This document shows, in pieces, positions 7,616-16,914 of a DNA stretch of 64,000 nt. Under the pieces are notes generated by a model. That model had not been told where the DNA came from. It did not search any database and was given only the letters and a program-made list of their open reading frames with translations. The position numbers were made by a program, and so were the translations under genes. Positions within the stretch are counted from its first letter, which is position 1; each line of letters begins with the position of its first letter. Source of the DNA: G965267605 sp965267605 (GTDB lineage: Bacteria > Bacteroidota > Bacteroidia > Flavobacteriales_E > Vicingaceae); assembly GCA_965267605.1 (NCBI GenBank), contig OZ254088.1, positions 434,001 to 498,000 of the forward strand. Direction: 5' to 3'.

Positions 7616-10600
7616 TGACTACTGGTTACCTCTACCCATTTACCGGCAGTACGCGCATGAATTGCATTGTCATACATCGCCTCACATTGCATAGCAGGCA
7701 TATAGTACTTCCCGGTGAAGGAAGCATGCAGCAGAACAGTGAAGGTCTTCTTCTTATAGCGCTTCAGATCAAAATAAGTGTAAACCCTATCATCTCTGAT
7801 GTCTTGATAAGTTGGAATGTCAGCCGATCTGGATGTATTGTAACCGAACATACGTGTGTTCAGCACTTCCCATCCCGAAGGGAAAATCTGGGTTAAAGCC
7901 ATTTCCTTATAATCCCCTCCGTAGGAACCTGGATTCATCACAGTAACTTCAGCAACGAAATTGGTTCCTTGCTCAAGTTTACTGATATCAAGTACGTTTC
8001 CTTTACGGTTCTTGTACACGATGCTCATGCTCAGGTTATTGGTTTTTGCAGTTTCTGCTCCAACCATTGGAACACCGCTCCTTACCAATCTTACATACAG
8101 AATCTTGGATCCCGTATTCTTCACCTTCAGCTCTTTATTCTTGAGCTTCGTAACTGGAATTTTGACCTCTGAAACCGCCTTCTGCGTGCTGGCATTGGTT
8201 GGTTCACCGTTCATGGTATACGTGAATTTCAATGTGCCTGAAGTGGCATTCTTAGCGAATTTCGACATGCCTACCAGGCAGAACGATGTGGTTTGTGTAC
8301 TCAACCACCTTTGACTACTCAACGTCTTAGATACAGACTTAACTACCCCAACTGCCTTGTTGCGCTCACCAAGAATGCTCAGTGTCTCCAGTAACATTCC
8401 GTAGTCACGGTCAGAGGAACCATACGTATAACTAAGCTCCTTATAGCTTCCAATTTTGGTCGTAGTCTTCGCCATCAGCTTCTTGCCTGTCTCTTTCTTA
8501 CCCGCAAGTGCATAAGCTGCAGCCAGTCGCCATTTGGCCTGAGAAGACATCTTGTCCCATTTCTCTTTCATTCGGTTCATGGCACCCAGTTCAGGTTTTC
8601 CAGCCAGAGCCAGCGTGAACAGTCTGTAAGCCTGGGTAAGATCACTACGGTCGTAATAATGTCCATTGACCTTTCTTCCCCAGCTCCATTCTCTGGCTGC
8701 TTTTTTCTGGTACCTGATCCAGTTGGTCTTGAACCCGACCGGAAGTTGGTATCCTTTCTTCTCAGCCTCCAACATGAAGTGCCCAGCGTAAGAGGTGCCC
8801 CAATCATTGACGGATGGATTGCCTGACCAGTAACTCAAGCCGCCATTCCCTTTCTGAAATGAAAGTAATCGCTTGATGCCCGCTTGAACATGTCGCTTGA
8901 TCTTCTTCTGTGTTTTCGCATCAATCTCCATAACATCCATTACGAATAGCTGTGGGAATGCACTGGAGGTGGTCTGTTCCACACATCCGTGAGGATACCT
9001 GATCAGGTATTTCAAGCGTCTACCAAAGTCGATAGGAGGGATCCTGGAAATTTCCAACGCGGCATCGTTGGTTCCGTACATCCCCAGATCTGTGTAAGTG
9101 CTGGTCCAGGTCTGTCCTGGTTGTACCACGGCCTCAGTAACATCTGTCATCTTTGGATTAGGGTTGCGAACATCAATTTCGATCTCGTGCACCGCTACCT
9201 CACTTCCACTTTTCGCGACAACCTTTACTGTGCTCACACCAAGTCGAGGCTTCACTTTCAGATCAAATTCCACGATCTGATCTCCTACGGAGTTGAATGT
9301 GATATTCTTCTTGGCAGATCCAACCACATTGATCTTCGAACCAGCTTTAACACCTATCGTAACGTTCTTCACTTTCTTTTCCATCGCGAAGACTGTTACA
9401 GGAAGCTTCAATTCTTCTTCAGGTCCAAGAACCCTTGGAAGCGTGGCCAGCACCATTAGTGGTTTTCTAACGGGTGTGGTCTTTTCCGCAGCACCATAAG
9501 CCCCCTCATATCCTGCCACAACCATCGTCCTTACGGAACCAATGTACTGAGGCATTTTGATCTTATGTGTGGCACTTCCATTCTTGTCCAGATGGAACGG
9601 CCCAATGAATTTTACCATAGGCTTAAACCTATTGGCTTTCTTTTTCCCTGCTGCGGCTGCATCACCGTCACCACCAATTCCAAAGACCTGCTCGATTCGG
9701 CCACCAAAGGCACCCATTACCATGTCGAACATATCCCAGGTGCGGATACCTAGCGCTTCTCGCGCATAAAACGCATCGTGTGGATTAGGGGTCTTGAATC
9801 TCGTAAGGTCTAAGAGTCCTTCATCTACAACCGCAATGGTATAGGTCATCGCTTTGCCTTCCTTCTCTTTCACTTGTATGGAGAATTCCTTTTCAGGTGC
9901 GAGTACATTGGGCATGTTGATTACTGGTTCCAGTTTGGTATCAGGATCGTCAACAGTGATAGGTACTACCCCGAACATCCGTAGCGGAAGATCGTTTGCA
10001 GTTTGGCCATGAGGCTGCAACAGTGTTACGTTGACAAAGATGTTGGGTGCGTGCTCAGGAAGCACCTCAAACTGAACTGTTGTTTCACCTTGTTGCCCAT
10101 CAATCCAGAATGCATCGTGGATTTTTGCGCCAGATTCAATGCTAACCAGCAGTCTGCCTGCTTGTGGCGTAGGAATGTTAACGGTTGCTTTATCTCCAAC
10201 CTTATACGATTCCTTGGCTGCGCTGAATGCCAGAACAGCTGCGCCTTCTGGGTTTTCACGCTGCGCCCGACCAGCCCATCCAGGCCAATCAACATATACT
10301 GTCTTACCAGCGCTGTGCCCCGAAACAGGATCGGTTACTTTTATGAAATAACGTCCCCATTCAGGATAGTCAATTCTAAACTTGAATCTTCCAAATCCAC
10401 TCTTGGTATTGATGGTTTTCTGAACAATAGGCTCATGGTAGGAACGACCCATGTAGCTAGCCAGATCGTCATCTCCAGCTTCCCACCACCAGCGCCATTT
10501 TACTTTATACACTTCAACTTTGACACCTTTACGCGAAATCTTCTTACCGTTGGCGTCAACAGTAGCAATGGTTATGCTATGTGTAGTATCCGTCAGTAGC

Positions 10601-13194
10601 ATTCCTCTGGCCTTATCTCCCTTAGGGGTTTTTACACCTACAAAAGACTCGTACGGTGCATAGGGTAGGGAGAACTGATCAATACTGAATTCGCCACTTT
10701 CCTCATACACATGGGTGATGAACTTGGCTTTGAGCATTCCCGGTGCCTGATCGTCAACGTCCAGATCTGCAAATACCTTGGCAAGTCCTTCGTTGTTGAT
10801 TCTTCCCTCGAACAACGTTTGTTCGCTAGGGGAGAACCTGACAGAAGGATCATCGAAAGTGAAGTCATCAAACGATCTGAAAGTTGTTTTAACCGGTGAT
10901 AGCGTAGCCTCTACATTGGCTTTGAGATTTCTTGCTACCGCCCCATGAAGCCATTTCACCGACATGTCCGCGGCCAATTCGGCATCGGCTGGCGTTAATT
11001 TGTTCTTGCCGAAATCGATATTGATTTTCAGCCTGTTCGGCTTGATCGTCTCAATCTTCAAGGTTTTGTTGAACGTTGCGCCTCCAACACGAACCCTTGC
11101 GATCCAGTTACCTGTTGGATCGTTCATATCAGTAACAGTAGTGAAATCGTAGAAGCCATTTAAGCCGCTTGAACGTACGATCTTCTCCTTGACCTGTCCT
11201 TGGGGATTGATCAGTTCCATGGAAACAGGATGATGATCCGGAATGCGGTTCTCCTTATCCTCAAGGATGAAGCTTAGGAAAAGAGAATCACCTGGCCTCC
11301 ACACACCACGTTCGCCATACATGAAGCCTTTAACACCCTTCTGTACAATCTGTCCACCGATATCAAACTTACCCATGGACAATGCCGAACCATCATCAAG
11401 TCTTAGGTATCCTCTTTGTGTTCCCTTCTTGGCGATCAAAAGGAATGGTTGCTGATCTGTTTTGAGGTCAGCGAAACCCTGATCGTTGGTTGTAGCCTGA
11501 CCGATGAGTTGTTGCTGGTAGTTGTATACTTCAATCGCAACCTGTGATTCACTCTTGGCAGTCTTGATGTCGGATACAATGAACCTGTATTCCTTGTTCT
11601 GGTTACCCTTTACGATGATACCAAGGTCCGATGCGAGAATGTTGCGGCTAACGTTCGGACGGTTTCTTAGGTAGTATGATTTGTGACATGGATTGTCACG
11701 CTCATCCCACTCATACCCATCATCATAATAGTCGTAATAGTAATCTTCAACGTAATCCCAGCTGCTGGACTCATCCTCTTCGTAAGAGTCCCAATTCTCA
11801 GCCATGGATTCGTCTTCTGTTTCATCGTCATCTTCTGATCCAGTACAAGGGTAGAGGGAATGCTTCTTCTGGAAGGAGAATTCTACTTTATATATTGCAC
11901 CAGGCTCGGTCTTGATCATTTTCGACATATCAAGCGAGTAGGTGTTCCACTTGCCAAAGTCGAGGGCTTTCTGGCCAACAAGAGAAATGGTTTCCTTGTG
12001 TACCAATCGGCCCACACGCTTCAATTGATAGTTGCCATCCAGGTTGTTGACCTGCAGAAACTGTCCAACGTTGTTTTCGAATATCTGAATGATTGCTACC
12101 TGTACGTGGCTGAGGTTCACAGCTTCAAACGGCAAGATCAATCCTCGATCTGTACTCGGAACAATAACTCCGTTTCCTGTAAACCTTACTGCTGGCTTGA
12201 TTTCTTCGAATACTACTTCATGCCGCTCTCCCTCTTTCATTTCATAATTGAGGATGTTCTTTATGCCTGCGGAGAGTTGCAGGTATCTTGTTCCGGTCTG
12301 GCGAACTGGAGGGTATACCTTGATCTGGTTGTCTTCTATATAGAATTTAAGATTGTCGGCTGCGTCCTCAAAGCGAACCAATCCCTGGAGGTTCTGCGTT
12401 TCATTGAGTGGATCAGAGAACTTCAGTGTTACGAACTGTTCAGGATACTGTGTTACATCTATGGCCATGATCTTGAAGTCGCTTAGCGAAGGAATCTCGT
12501 AATTGAGTTCTCCTTCGTTGTCCTCAACATCAATACTGCTTCCATCCCAGGACAACAAGACCTCACCAGCAGCTTCGGTTCGTGCCACTTGCTCCACCTG
12601 GAAGTGATGGGTTCTTTGATCTTCGTGGATCCATGTGATATCCAGATCACTTCCATTCTGTGAAGCCTTAAGTACACCTTCGATCTTTTCATCAATTACG
12701 TCCGCAGTGTGTACAGTACCTAAAATCTTGTTCTTGGATAGATCTGTCTTCTTGTAGGTTTTGAAGTCCGTTACATCTACCGTGAAAGACTGATGTATAG
12801 TCTGGTATTGGAAAACAAAGGTTTCGTGTTCCTCAGGTACTTTAACAAAGTGTTTTAGGTCGAAGTAAACAGTGTAAAGCTGACCTGAGGCCATGGGAGC
12901 AGCTGGTTCAAATTCGATCGTCCGGTTGTCAATCCAGTACGTTTTGCCTTCTACTTCTGGCTCAATATCGAAAACAGCCTCGGTTATTTCCTTACCCGGT
13001 TCTGCGTCTGGAGACTCATCCGCAAGTATGATTCGAATGTTACTCTCTGCGGATACCACACCACTTGTGAATGCAGATATGTACTGCGAGTAGGCCGGAT
13101 CTACTTCTATTAATTCTTGTTGTTTGTCGGTGCAGGAGAGGAGTGTACATAGGGCAAGAACAAGCCCAATGCGGGAGGTAATTTTCATTTTCAT
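7612..13194 (-). CDS. Bacterial alpha-2-macroglobulin-like lipoprotein with thioester
   Basis: 1860 aa, the normal size for the long bacterial alpha-2-macroglobulin family. The N-terminus is a lipoprotein signal (lipobox LLSC), predicting membrane anchoring in the periplasm. Repeated MG-type beta-sandwich stretches fill the first half, including 'FMYGERGVWRPGDSLFLSFILED', a family hallmark. Near residue 1400 'YPHGCVEQTTSS' contains the thioester CxEQ (Cys1404), then the alpha-helical TED region ('GNGGLSYWSG..DWGTSYAGHFMLEAEKKG') and a C-terminal receptor-like domain. The family traps proteases by covalent attachment. Residues 450-503 form an acidic, Tyr-rich loop bounded by cysteines. No pbpC transglycosylase, the common partner, is adjacent; instead the gene is coupled to a flavin oxidoreductase. 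Confidence 0.92.
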   Translation of the reverse strand: MKMKITSRIGLVLALCTLLSCTDKQQELIEVDPAYSQYISAFTSGVVSAESNIRIILADESPDAEPGKEITEAVFDIEPEVEGKTYWIDNRTIEFEPAAPMASGQLYTVYFDLKHFVKVPEEHETFVFQYQTIHQSFTVDVTDFKTYKKTDLSKNKILGTVHTADVIDEKIEGVLKASQNGSDLDITWIHEDQRTHHFQVEQVARTEAAGEVLLSWDGSSIDVEDNEGELNYEIPSLSDFKIMAIDVTQYPEQFVTLKFSDPLNETQNLQGLVRFEDAADNLKFYIEDNQIKVYPPVRQTGTRYLQLSAGIKNILNYEMKEGERHEVVFEEIKPAVRFTGNGVIVPSTDRGLILPFEAVNLSHVQVAIIQIFENNVGQFLQVNNLDGNYQLKRVGRLVHKETISLVGQKALDFGKWNTYSLDMSKMIKTEPGAIYKVEFSFQKKHSLYPCTGSEDDDETEDESMAENWDSYEEDESSSWDYVEDYYYDYYDDGYEWDERDNPCHKSYYLRNRPNVSRNILASDLGIIVKGNQNKEYRFIVSDIKTAKSESQVAIEVYNYQQQLIGQATTNDQGFADLKTDQQPFLLIAKKGTQRGYLRLDDGSALSMGKFDIGGQIVQKGVKGFMYGERGVWRPGDSLFLSFILEDKENRIPDHHPVSMELINPQGQVKEKIVRSSGLNGFYDFTTVTDMNDPTGNWIARVRVGGATFNKTLKIETIKPNRLKINIDFGKNKLTPADAELAADMSVKWLHGAVARNLKANVEATLSPVKTTFRSFDDFTFDDPSVRFSPSEQTLFEGRINNEGLAKVFADLDVDDQAPGMLKAKFITHVYEESGEFSIDQFSLPYAPYESFVGVKTPKGDKARGMLLTDTTHSITIATVDANGKKISRKGVKVEVYKVKWRWWWEAGDDDLASYMGRSYHEPIVQKTINTKSGFGRFKFRIDYPEWGRYFIKVTDPVSGHSAGKTVYVDWPGWAGRAQRENPEGAAVLAFSAAKESYKVGDKATVNIPTPQAGRLLVSIESGAKIHDAFWIDGQQGETTVQFEVLPEHAPNIFVNVTLLQPHGQTANDLPLRMFGVVPITVDDPDTKLEPVINMPNVLAPEKEFSIQVKEKEGKAMTYTIAVVDEGLLDLTRFKTPNPHDAFYAREALGIRTWDMFDMVMGAFGGRIEQVFGIGGDGDAAAAGKKKANRFKPMVKFIGPFHLDKNGSATHKIKMPQYIGSVRTMVVAGYEGAYGAAEKTTPVRKPLMVLATLPRVLGPEEELKLPVTVFAMEKKVKNVTIGVKAGSKINVVGSAKKNITFNSVGDQIVEFDLKVKPRLGVSTVKVVAKSGSEVAVHEIEIDVRNPNPKMTDVTEAVVQPGQTWTSTYTDLGMYGTNDAALEISRIPPIDFGRRLKYLIRYPHGCVEQTTSSAFPQLFVMDVMEIDAKTQKKIKRHVQAGIKRLLSFQKGNGGLSYWSGNPSVNDWGTSYAGHFMLEAEKKGYQLPVGFKTNWIRYQKKAAREWSWGRKVNGHYYDRSDLTQAYRLFTLALAGKPELGAMNRMKEKWDKMSSQAKWRLAAAYALAGKKETGKKLMAKTTTKIGSYKELSYTYGSSDRDYGMLLETLSILGERNKAVGVVKSVSKTLSSQRWLSTQTTSFCLVGMSKFAKNATSGTLKFTYTMNGEPTNASTQKAVSEVKIPVTKLKNKELKVKNTGSKILYVRLVRSGVPMVGAETAKTNNLSMSIVYKNRKGNVLDISKLEQGTNFVAEVTVMNPGSYGGDYKEMALTQIFPSGWEVLNTRMFGYNTSRSADIPTYQDIRDDRVYTYFDLKRYKKKTFTVLLHASFTGKYYMPAMQCEAMYDNAIHARTAGKWVEVTSSQ

Positions 13195-13214
13195 TTTATA
13201 GTGTTTAGCGGTTC

Positions 13215-13245
13215 TGACATTGCTCCATCAAGTGGCTCAATGTCA
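13215..13245. other. Stem-loop upstream of the macroglobulin gene
   Basis: A perfect 8-bp inverted repeat TGACATTG / CAATGTCA around a 15-nt loop. It lies in the 83-bp gap before the macroglobulin ATG. Without a T-run it is more likely an operator or leader structure than a terminator. Confidence 0.4.
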
Positions 13246-13261
13246 AGACATCAACGATGAA

Positions 13262-13282
13262 AATAGGTGATTGTTACCTATT
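13262..13282 (-). terminator. Hairpin terminator overlapping the stop of the SPOR/TSP3 gene
   Basis: On the minus strand a 7-bp stem AATAGGT / ACCTATT with a 7-nt loop is followed by TTTT. It includes the TAG stop codon at 13280-13278, and would end transcripts of the three-gene envelope cluster before the macroglobulin gene. Confidence 0.55.
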
Positions 13283-15344
13283 CCGAAAGATATTTCTTGG
13301 CTTCTTCCAATGACATTGGTTCACCGTCATGGGAAGCGATAAGGAATGCAGCTGGAAGCCCCACTTCTTCGCGCACTTTCTTCAGATAAGCTTCTGCTTC
13401 TTTCATGCTTGTGAAGGAGCCGGCAGTGTAACGTGTCAAGCCACCTTCAAGCGTTTTCTGATCTACATTTTCAAGTTTGATGAACTTGGAAAGTACTTCA
13501 GTTGGCAGTTGGTTTTTGTAAGCACCAATTTGTACCATTACGCGGATCTTATTGGCGTCCACTTCTTCTTCCGGACGTTCCGGAATGTTCTCATTTCGGG
13601 AAGTGTTGACACCCACACTCTTCAATTTGACACGGTCTCCACCTTTATATGCCACTACGAATGCATCTTTGTAGTTGTTCTTTCTTAGTTCGTCCTGGTG
13701 CTTCTTGGCATCTTCGAATGTTTTGAAGCTACCCGTCATGTACTTGTAAAGTCCACCACTCTTGATCTCGAGTACCCCTTCTTCTCCGAATGAATTCACG
13801 GAGCGTTTTCTTGAGTATGCACCAATCTGAACCCTGAATAAAGGCTCATCGCTTGTGGCAGGAGTAACAGGATCTTCAATAACCACATCATTCTGCTTGT
13901 CACCAACTTCCTTAAGGTCTCCCGTCCCATCGTTGACCATTACGGTAGCGGCAGCTATACCATCCTTGTTCAGCTGCACTTTACGTTTGATCGCATCAGG
14001 AAGGTTGTCGTAGTTACCAACGGTGAAGATCGTTTTGTTCCTTACCGTCATCATTTCAACATCAGGTAAACTCAGGAGCAGGTCTACCATGTCGTCATCG
14101 ATGGCACCTTCATACTCACCAACTTTGACTACATAACGTTTCTTGGGCATCTTATGCCGCTTCTGTGCGTTGGAGAATTTCCGCTCTACACGTTCCACTC
14201 CGTACATTCCGGTTGAATCGTTGAACGTCATGTACTGATCGTAGATCATTTCATCTGTTAACCCAACACCTGTAGGGGTAACCTCAAGGCTATCGGGAGT
14301 TTCCAACTCTTCATCTCCATGGTTGGGAACGCCATCCTTATCTCCATCGAATGGACAGCCGTTTTCGTCCACTTCTACACCTTCCGGTGTCTGCGGACAT
14401 TTATCGAACCAATCGATAATGCCATCTCCATCAAAGTCATCCTGATCGTAAGCCAGAAGAGGGTCGATTCCAGATCCACCTTCCGGACGCTCTGGAACCT
14501 CTCTTGTGAAGTCGTAGGTAAGGGTTACCCCATTGTACATCAGCCAATCCGACCGCTTATTGCCAGGGATATCACCAATTCTCGAACCTCCACTTTGGTC
14601 AGTGACGTTATCGATCAAGTCCGAAAATGCGATATGGAGCACTGACTTGAAGTGGAAGTTCATTCTCTTGTTCAAATGGAAGGAGATACCGGCAGACAGC
14701 GGAATACCCCATGTTCTTTCAGGATACTTGCCGAAGCTGTCGATGTTCATTTCACGCATGTCTGTTTCATACACGTAATCACGGTATATGCGAACAGCCT
14801 CACTTGCGTTAGAGGCATTTTCATCTATGTTCCTTATAGATCCATCAGACCAGTAGTGGTACTTGTTGCCAAATGCATCATACAGATCCGTTTTGGAATG
14901 GAATTCGATGGCTTCAAATCCTGCTGTGATGAACGGACTGACCTTTCGGTCTTCAGGAAGGAGGTTATCGAATTCATAGACCAGACTGATCCCTCCGGTG
15001 GTAACTTTGGATTGAAAATTCAGGTTTCTTGAAAAGGAATTTTCATTGATTCCTATTTTTCCATGCATAGCGTGGAACTGGAATCCCAGCCAGTCGTTTA
15101 GCCTTTGTTTGGCAATAACTTCAAATGCCACACGACTTACCATCGGATTACCATACTCAAAGTCTTTGATGTCTCCGAACACTGAAAGCATTCCCATTCC
15201 GATACCAATTTCCGGTTTCGGAGGACCTTTCACATATTTCATGGTGTCTTCTACGGCAGTTGTGTCCGTAACTTGCCCGTTCAGGCCAAGTGCTAGAATG
15301 CACATACAGCCTGCACTTAAGATAGATTTAAGTGCTGATCGCAT
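13278..15344 (-). CDS. Outer membrane barrel-like protein with TSP3 repeats and three SPOR-like domains
   Basis: 688 aa. Signal peptide (MRSALKSILSAGCMCILALGLNGQ), then ~270 residues of alternating beta-strand pattern ('IGIGMGMLSVFGDIKDF', 'SAGISFHLNKRMNFHFKSVLHIAFSDL', 'GVTLTYDF') suggesting a barrel. Residues ~299-340 hold thrombospondin type 3 calcium loops (DQDDFDGDGIIDWFDKCPQT, DGDKDGVPN). The C-terminal half has three SPOR-like modules at ~400-465 ('YVVKVGEYEG'), ~500-570 ('FRVQIGAYSRKRS..YKDAFVVAY') and ~598-688 ('VMVQIGAYKN..LTRYTAGSF'). SPOR domains bind denuded peptidoglycan glycan strands, so I infer an outer membrane protein tethered to the wall. It is clearly paralogous to the gene ending at 18244, which shares the barrel and TSP3 layout. 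Confidence 0.75.
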   Translation of the reverse strand: MRSALKSILSAGCMCILALGLNGQVTDTTAVEDTMKYVKGPPKPEIGIGMGMLSVFGDIKDFEYGNPMVSRVAFEVIAKQRLNDWLGFQFHAMHGKIGINENSFSRNLNFQSKVTTGGISLVYEFDNLLPEDRKVSPFITAGFEAIEFHSKTDLYDAFGNKYHYWSDGSIRNIDENASNASEAVRIYRDYVYETDMREMNIDSFGKYPERTWGIPLSAGISFHLNKRMNFHFKSVLHIAFSDLIDNVTDQSGGSRIGDIPGNKRSDWLMYNGVTLTYDFTREVPERPEGGSGIDPLLAYDQDDFDGDGIIDWFDKCPQTPEGVEVDENGCPFDGDKDGVPNHGDEELETPDSLEVTPTGVGLTDEMIYDQYMTFNDSTGMYGVERVERKFSNAQKRHKMPKKRYVVKVGEYEGAIDDDMVDLLLSLPDVEMMTVRNKTIFTVGNYDNLPDAIKRKVQLNKDGIAAATVMVNDGTGDLKEVGDKQNDVVIEDPVTPATSDEPLFRVQIGAYSRKRSVNSFGEEGVLEIKSGGLYKYMTGSFKTFEDAKKHQDELRKNNYKDAFVVAYKGGDRVKLKSVGVNTSRNENIPERPEEEVDANKIRVMVQIGAYKNQLPTEVLSKFIKLENVDQKTLEGGLTRYTAGSFTSMKEAEAYLKKVREEVGLPAAFLIASHDGEPMSLEEAKKYLSE

Positions 15345-15409
15345 TTACGGACTTAAGAAGTTCAACAATTATACGAAGTATAACACCAAATGGTTCGGGG
15401 TAATTAAGG

Positions 15410-16861
15410 TTATTTGAACCACTGTTGTTTTGATATCATCAAGGCTTCCTGTACTGTGATTCTCTGACCACTATTGTAAGCTGTTACGAATGCATCATTA
15501 ATGCTATTGGCTGACCAGACATTATTCCTTTTGTCTCGGGCTTCTTTATAGACCTTATACTGACCGATTACGTATTTGGTCCAGCCTTCGTGCAGCTCCG
15601 TGGCAAATGCATCCTGTAAGCCGTATTTGCTACGGAAATAAGATGACTCTACCGTTCTGTGTGCCGCACATATCTGAACTTTATACGACACTTCTTTCTC
15701 AGGAGCAGGTGTGCTGGTGATACCTTCGGTATTATTATCTCCGGTGTCTCCAGTATTTGAATCTCCATTATTTCCAGTCTCAGTACTTCCGGTATCACCT
15801 GTGTTAGTATAGCCTGTATTGGTGTCTCCTGATCCGGTGTTTTCAGATCCTGAATCACCAGTATTGGTATCACCACCTTCAGTGTCGCCTGTACCGCTGT
15901 TGTTATCACCTGTATTTTCCGTATCTCCCGTATTGTCTCCACCGTCAAGCGCCATTTCCGTTGAGGGTTCCACATCAAACTTCGATGGTTCGATGTCTGC
16001 AGATAGTGTCTGATCATTGAATATATAACTCAACTTACCGTGGACATTCATCTCCGTTTTCATGGTGCCCATGTAGGTCATTTTGTACTTCAATTCCAGT
16101 GTTTTCTTCTTGGGTAATGCCATCCAAACTACCTTCATCACGTTGCCCGAGTAAGAGAACATACCTGAAGCAGATTCCATCTCAGTGGCTACGAAGTCAT
16201 CTGGCAAGGTTTCCTCAATCTTACCGTAACCCTCCAGGTCGGCCTTCTTCATCTTAAGTGTTACTTCGAATTCAGTGCCAGTAAGTTTCTTGATGCTACG
16301 GTCTGCACTAACCTTCGGAGGTTCTGGTTGCTTTTCTGGTTTGTCTCCACCTTCATTGCCACCGTCACCGGTTCCTGTATCTCCAGTTTCACCTTGGCTT
16401 CCTGTGTCATTACCACCATCATTAGAAGCGATTGGCTCCTGAGCAACATTAATCTTAACCGCGTCTATGTCGAAATTCTGTCGCTCATCGTTTTCGATGT
16501 ATGCAAATTTGGCTGGGACGTTGAATTCTCCAGTTACACCATCTTTTACTTTGAGCTTATAGGAAATAGTGAATTCCTCATCTGCGGGCAGATTCATCCA
16601 GATGAACTTTACACGTTGATCTTTGAACGAGAAGGTAGCCCCTTTGGATTCGAGAGGTTCTACTGCTTCAAATCCTTCAGGTAATTCTTGTTGGATTTTT
16701 GCAAAACTCTGGAGGCTTCCCTTTTTGACATTGAAGGTTACGGTGTATTCACCGCCTGGTGTCATGTTGTCTGGAAAAGCCTGTGTTACTTCTACACCTT
16801 CAAGAATGACGAGTCTGAGCAATAGCAAACAGACAATGTTGAACAGAGCCAAGGTCTTCAT
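15410..16861 (-). CDS. Exported two-repeat beta-sandwich protein with TGDT linker and SPOR-like domain
   Basis: 483 aa. The hydrophobic N-terminus (MKTLALFNIVCLLLLRLVIL) is a signal sequence. Two homologous ~115-residue repeats follow (about 22-140 and 184-300); both carry a 'Y/FxVTxxxKK..L...KI.ELP..F.A.E..S..F.F......W..LP' pattern and a 'F.YI.ND.......D...'. They look like extracellular beta-sandwich domains of the DUF11 type. A low-complexity linker of T, G, D, N (about 305-380) leads to a C-terminal SPOR-like domain (~390-483, 'VSYKVQICAAHRTVESSYF..INDAFVTAYNSGQRITVQEAL'), very like the tail of the amidase at 38789. Likely periplasmic, binding peptidoglycan through the SPOR module. Confidence 0.7.
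   Translation of the reverse strand: MKTLALFNIVCLLLLRLVILEGVEVTQAFPDNMTPGGEYTVTFNVKKGSLQSFAKIQQELPEGFEAVEPLESKGATFSFKDQRVKFIWMNLPADEEFTISYKLKVKDGVTGEFNVPAKFAYIENDERQNFDIDAVKINVAQEPIASNDGGNDTGSQGETGDTGTGDGGNEGGDKPEKQPEPPKVSADRSIKKLTGTEFEVTLKMKKADLEGYGKIEETLPDDFVATEMESASGMFSYSGNVMKVVWMALPKKKTLELKYKMTYMGTMKTEMNVHGKLSYIFNDQTLSADIEPSKFDVEPSTEMALDGGDNTGDTENTGDNNSGTGDTEGGDTNTGDSGSENTGSGDTNTGYTNTGDTGSTETGNNGDSNTGDTGDNNTEGITSTPAPEKEVSYKVQICAAHRTVESSYFRSKYGLQDAFATELHEGWTKYVIGQYKVYKEARDKRNNVWSANSINDAFVTAYNSGQRITVQEALMISKQQWFK
15723..15947 (-). repeat. Coding low-complexity repeat (TGDT/NTGDT units)
   Basis: About 75 codons of imperfect ACxGGxGAxACx units encode TGDT, NTGDT and GSGDT segments, forming a flexible acidic linker between the beta repeats and the SPOR-like domain. 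Such repeats tend to vary in copy number by slippage; the frame is intact here. Confidence 0.8.
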
Positions 16862-16895
16862 GCGATATGTTTAAAGTCGCGCTACCCCTTGGCTC

Positions 16896-16914
16896 AGGCG
16901 TCTAACTAACGCCT
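16896..16914 (-). other. Hairpin at the end of the EF-hand/TSP3 gene
   Basis: A perfect 6-bp stem AGGCGT / ACGCCT with a 7-nt loop overlaps the TAG stop (16915-16913). No T-run follows, so termination would be weak and read-through into the next cluster gene is likely. Confidence 0.4.

Noticed and set aside
15369..15383. TTATACGAAGTATAA, resembling a loxP arm
   Set aside because: Only a 6-bp dyad with a 3-bp centre; no paired 13-bp arms with an 8-bp spacer and no recombinase gene nearby. At most an operator-like dyad.
15723..15947. CRISPR-like periodicity
   Set aside because: Units are short, imperfect, lack spacers and stay in the coding frame of a Thr/Gly/Asp linker.
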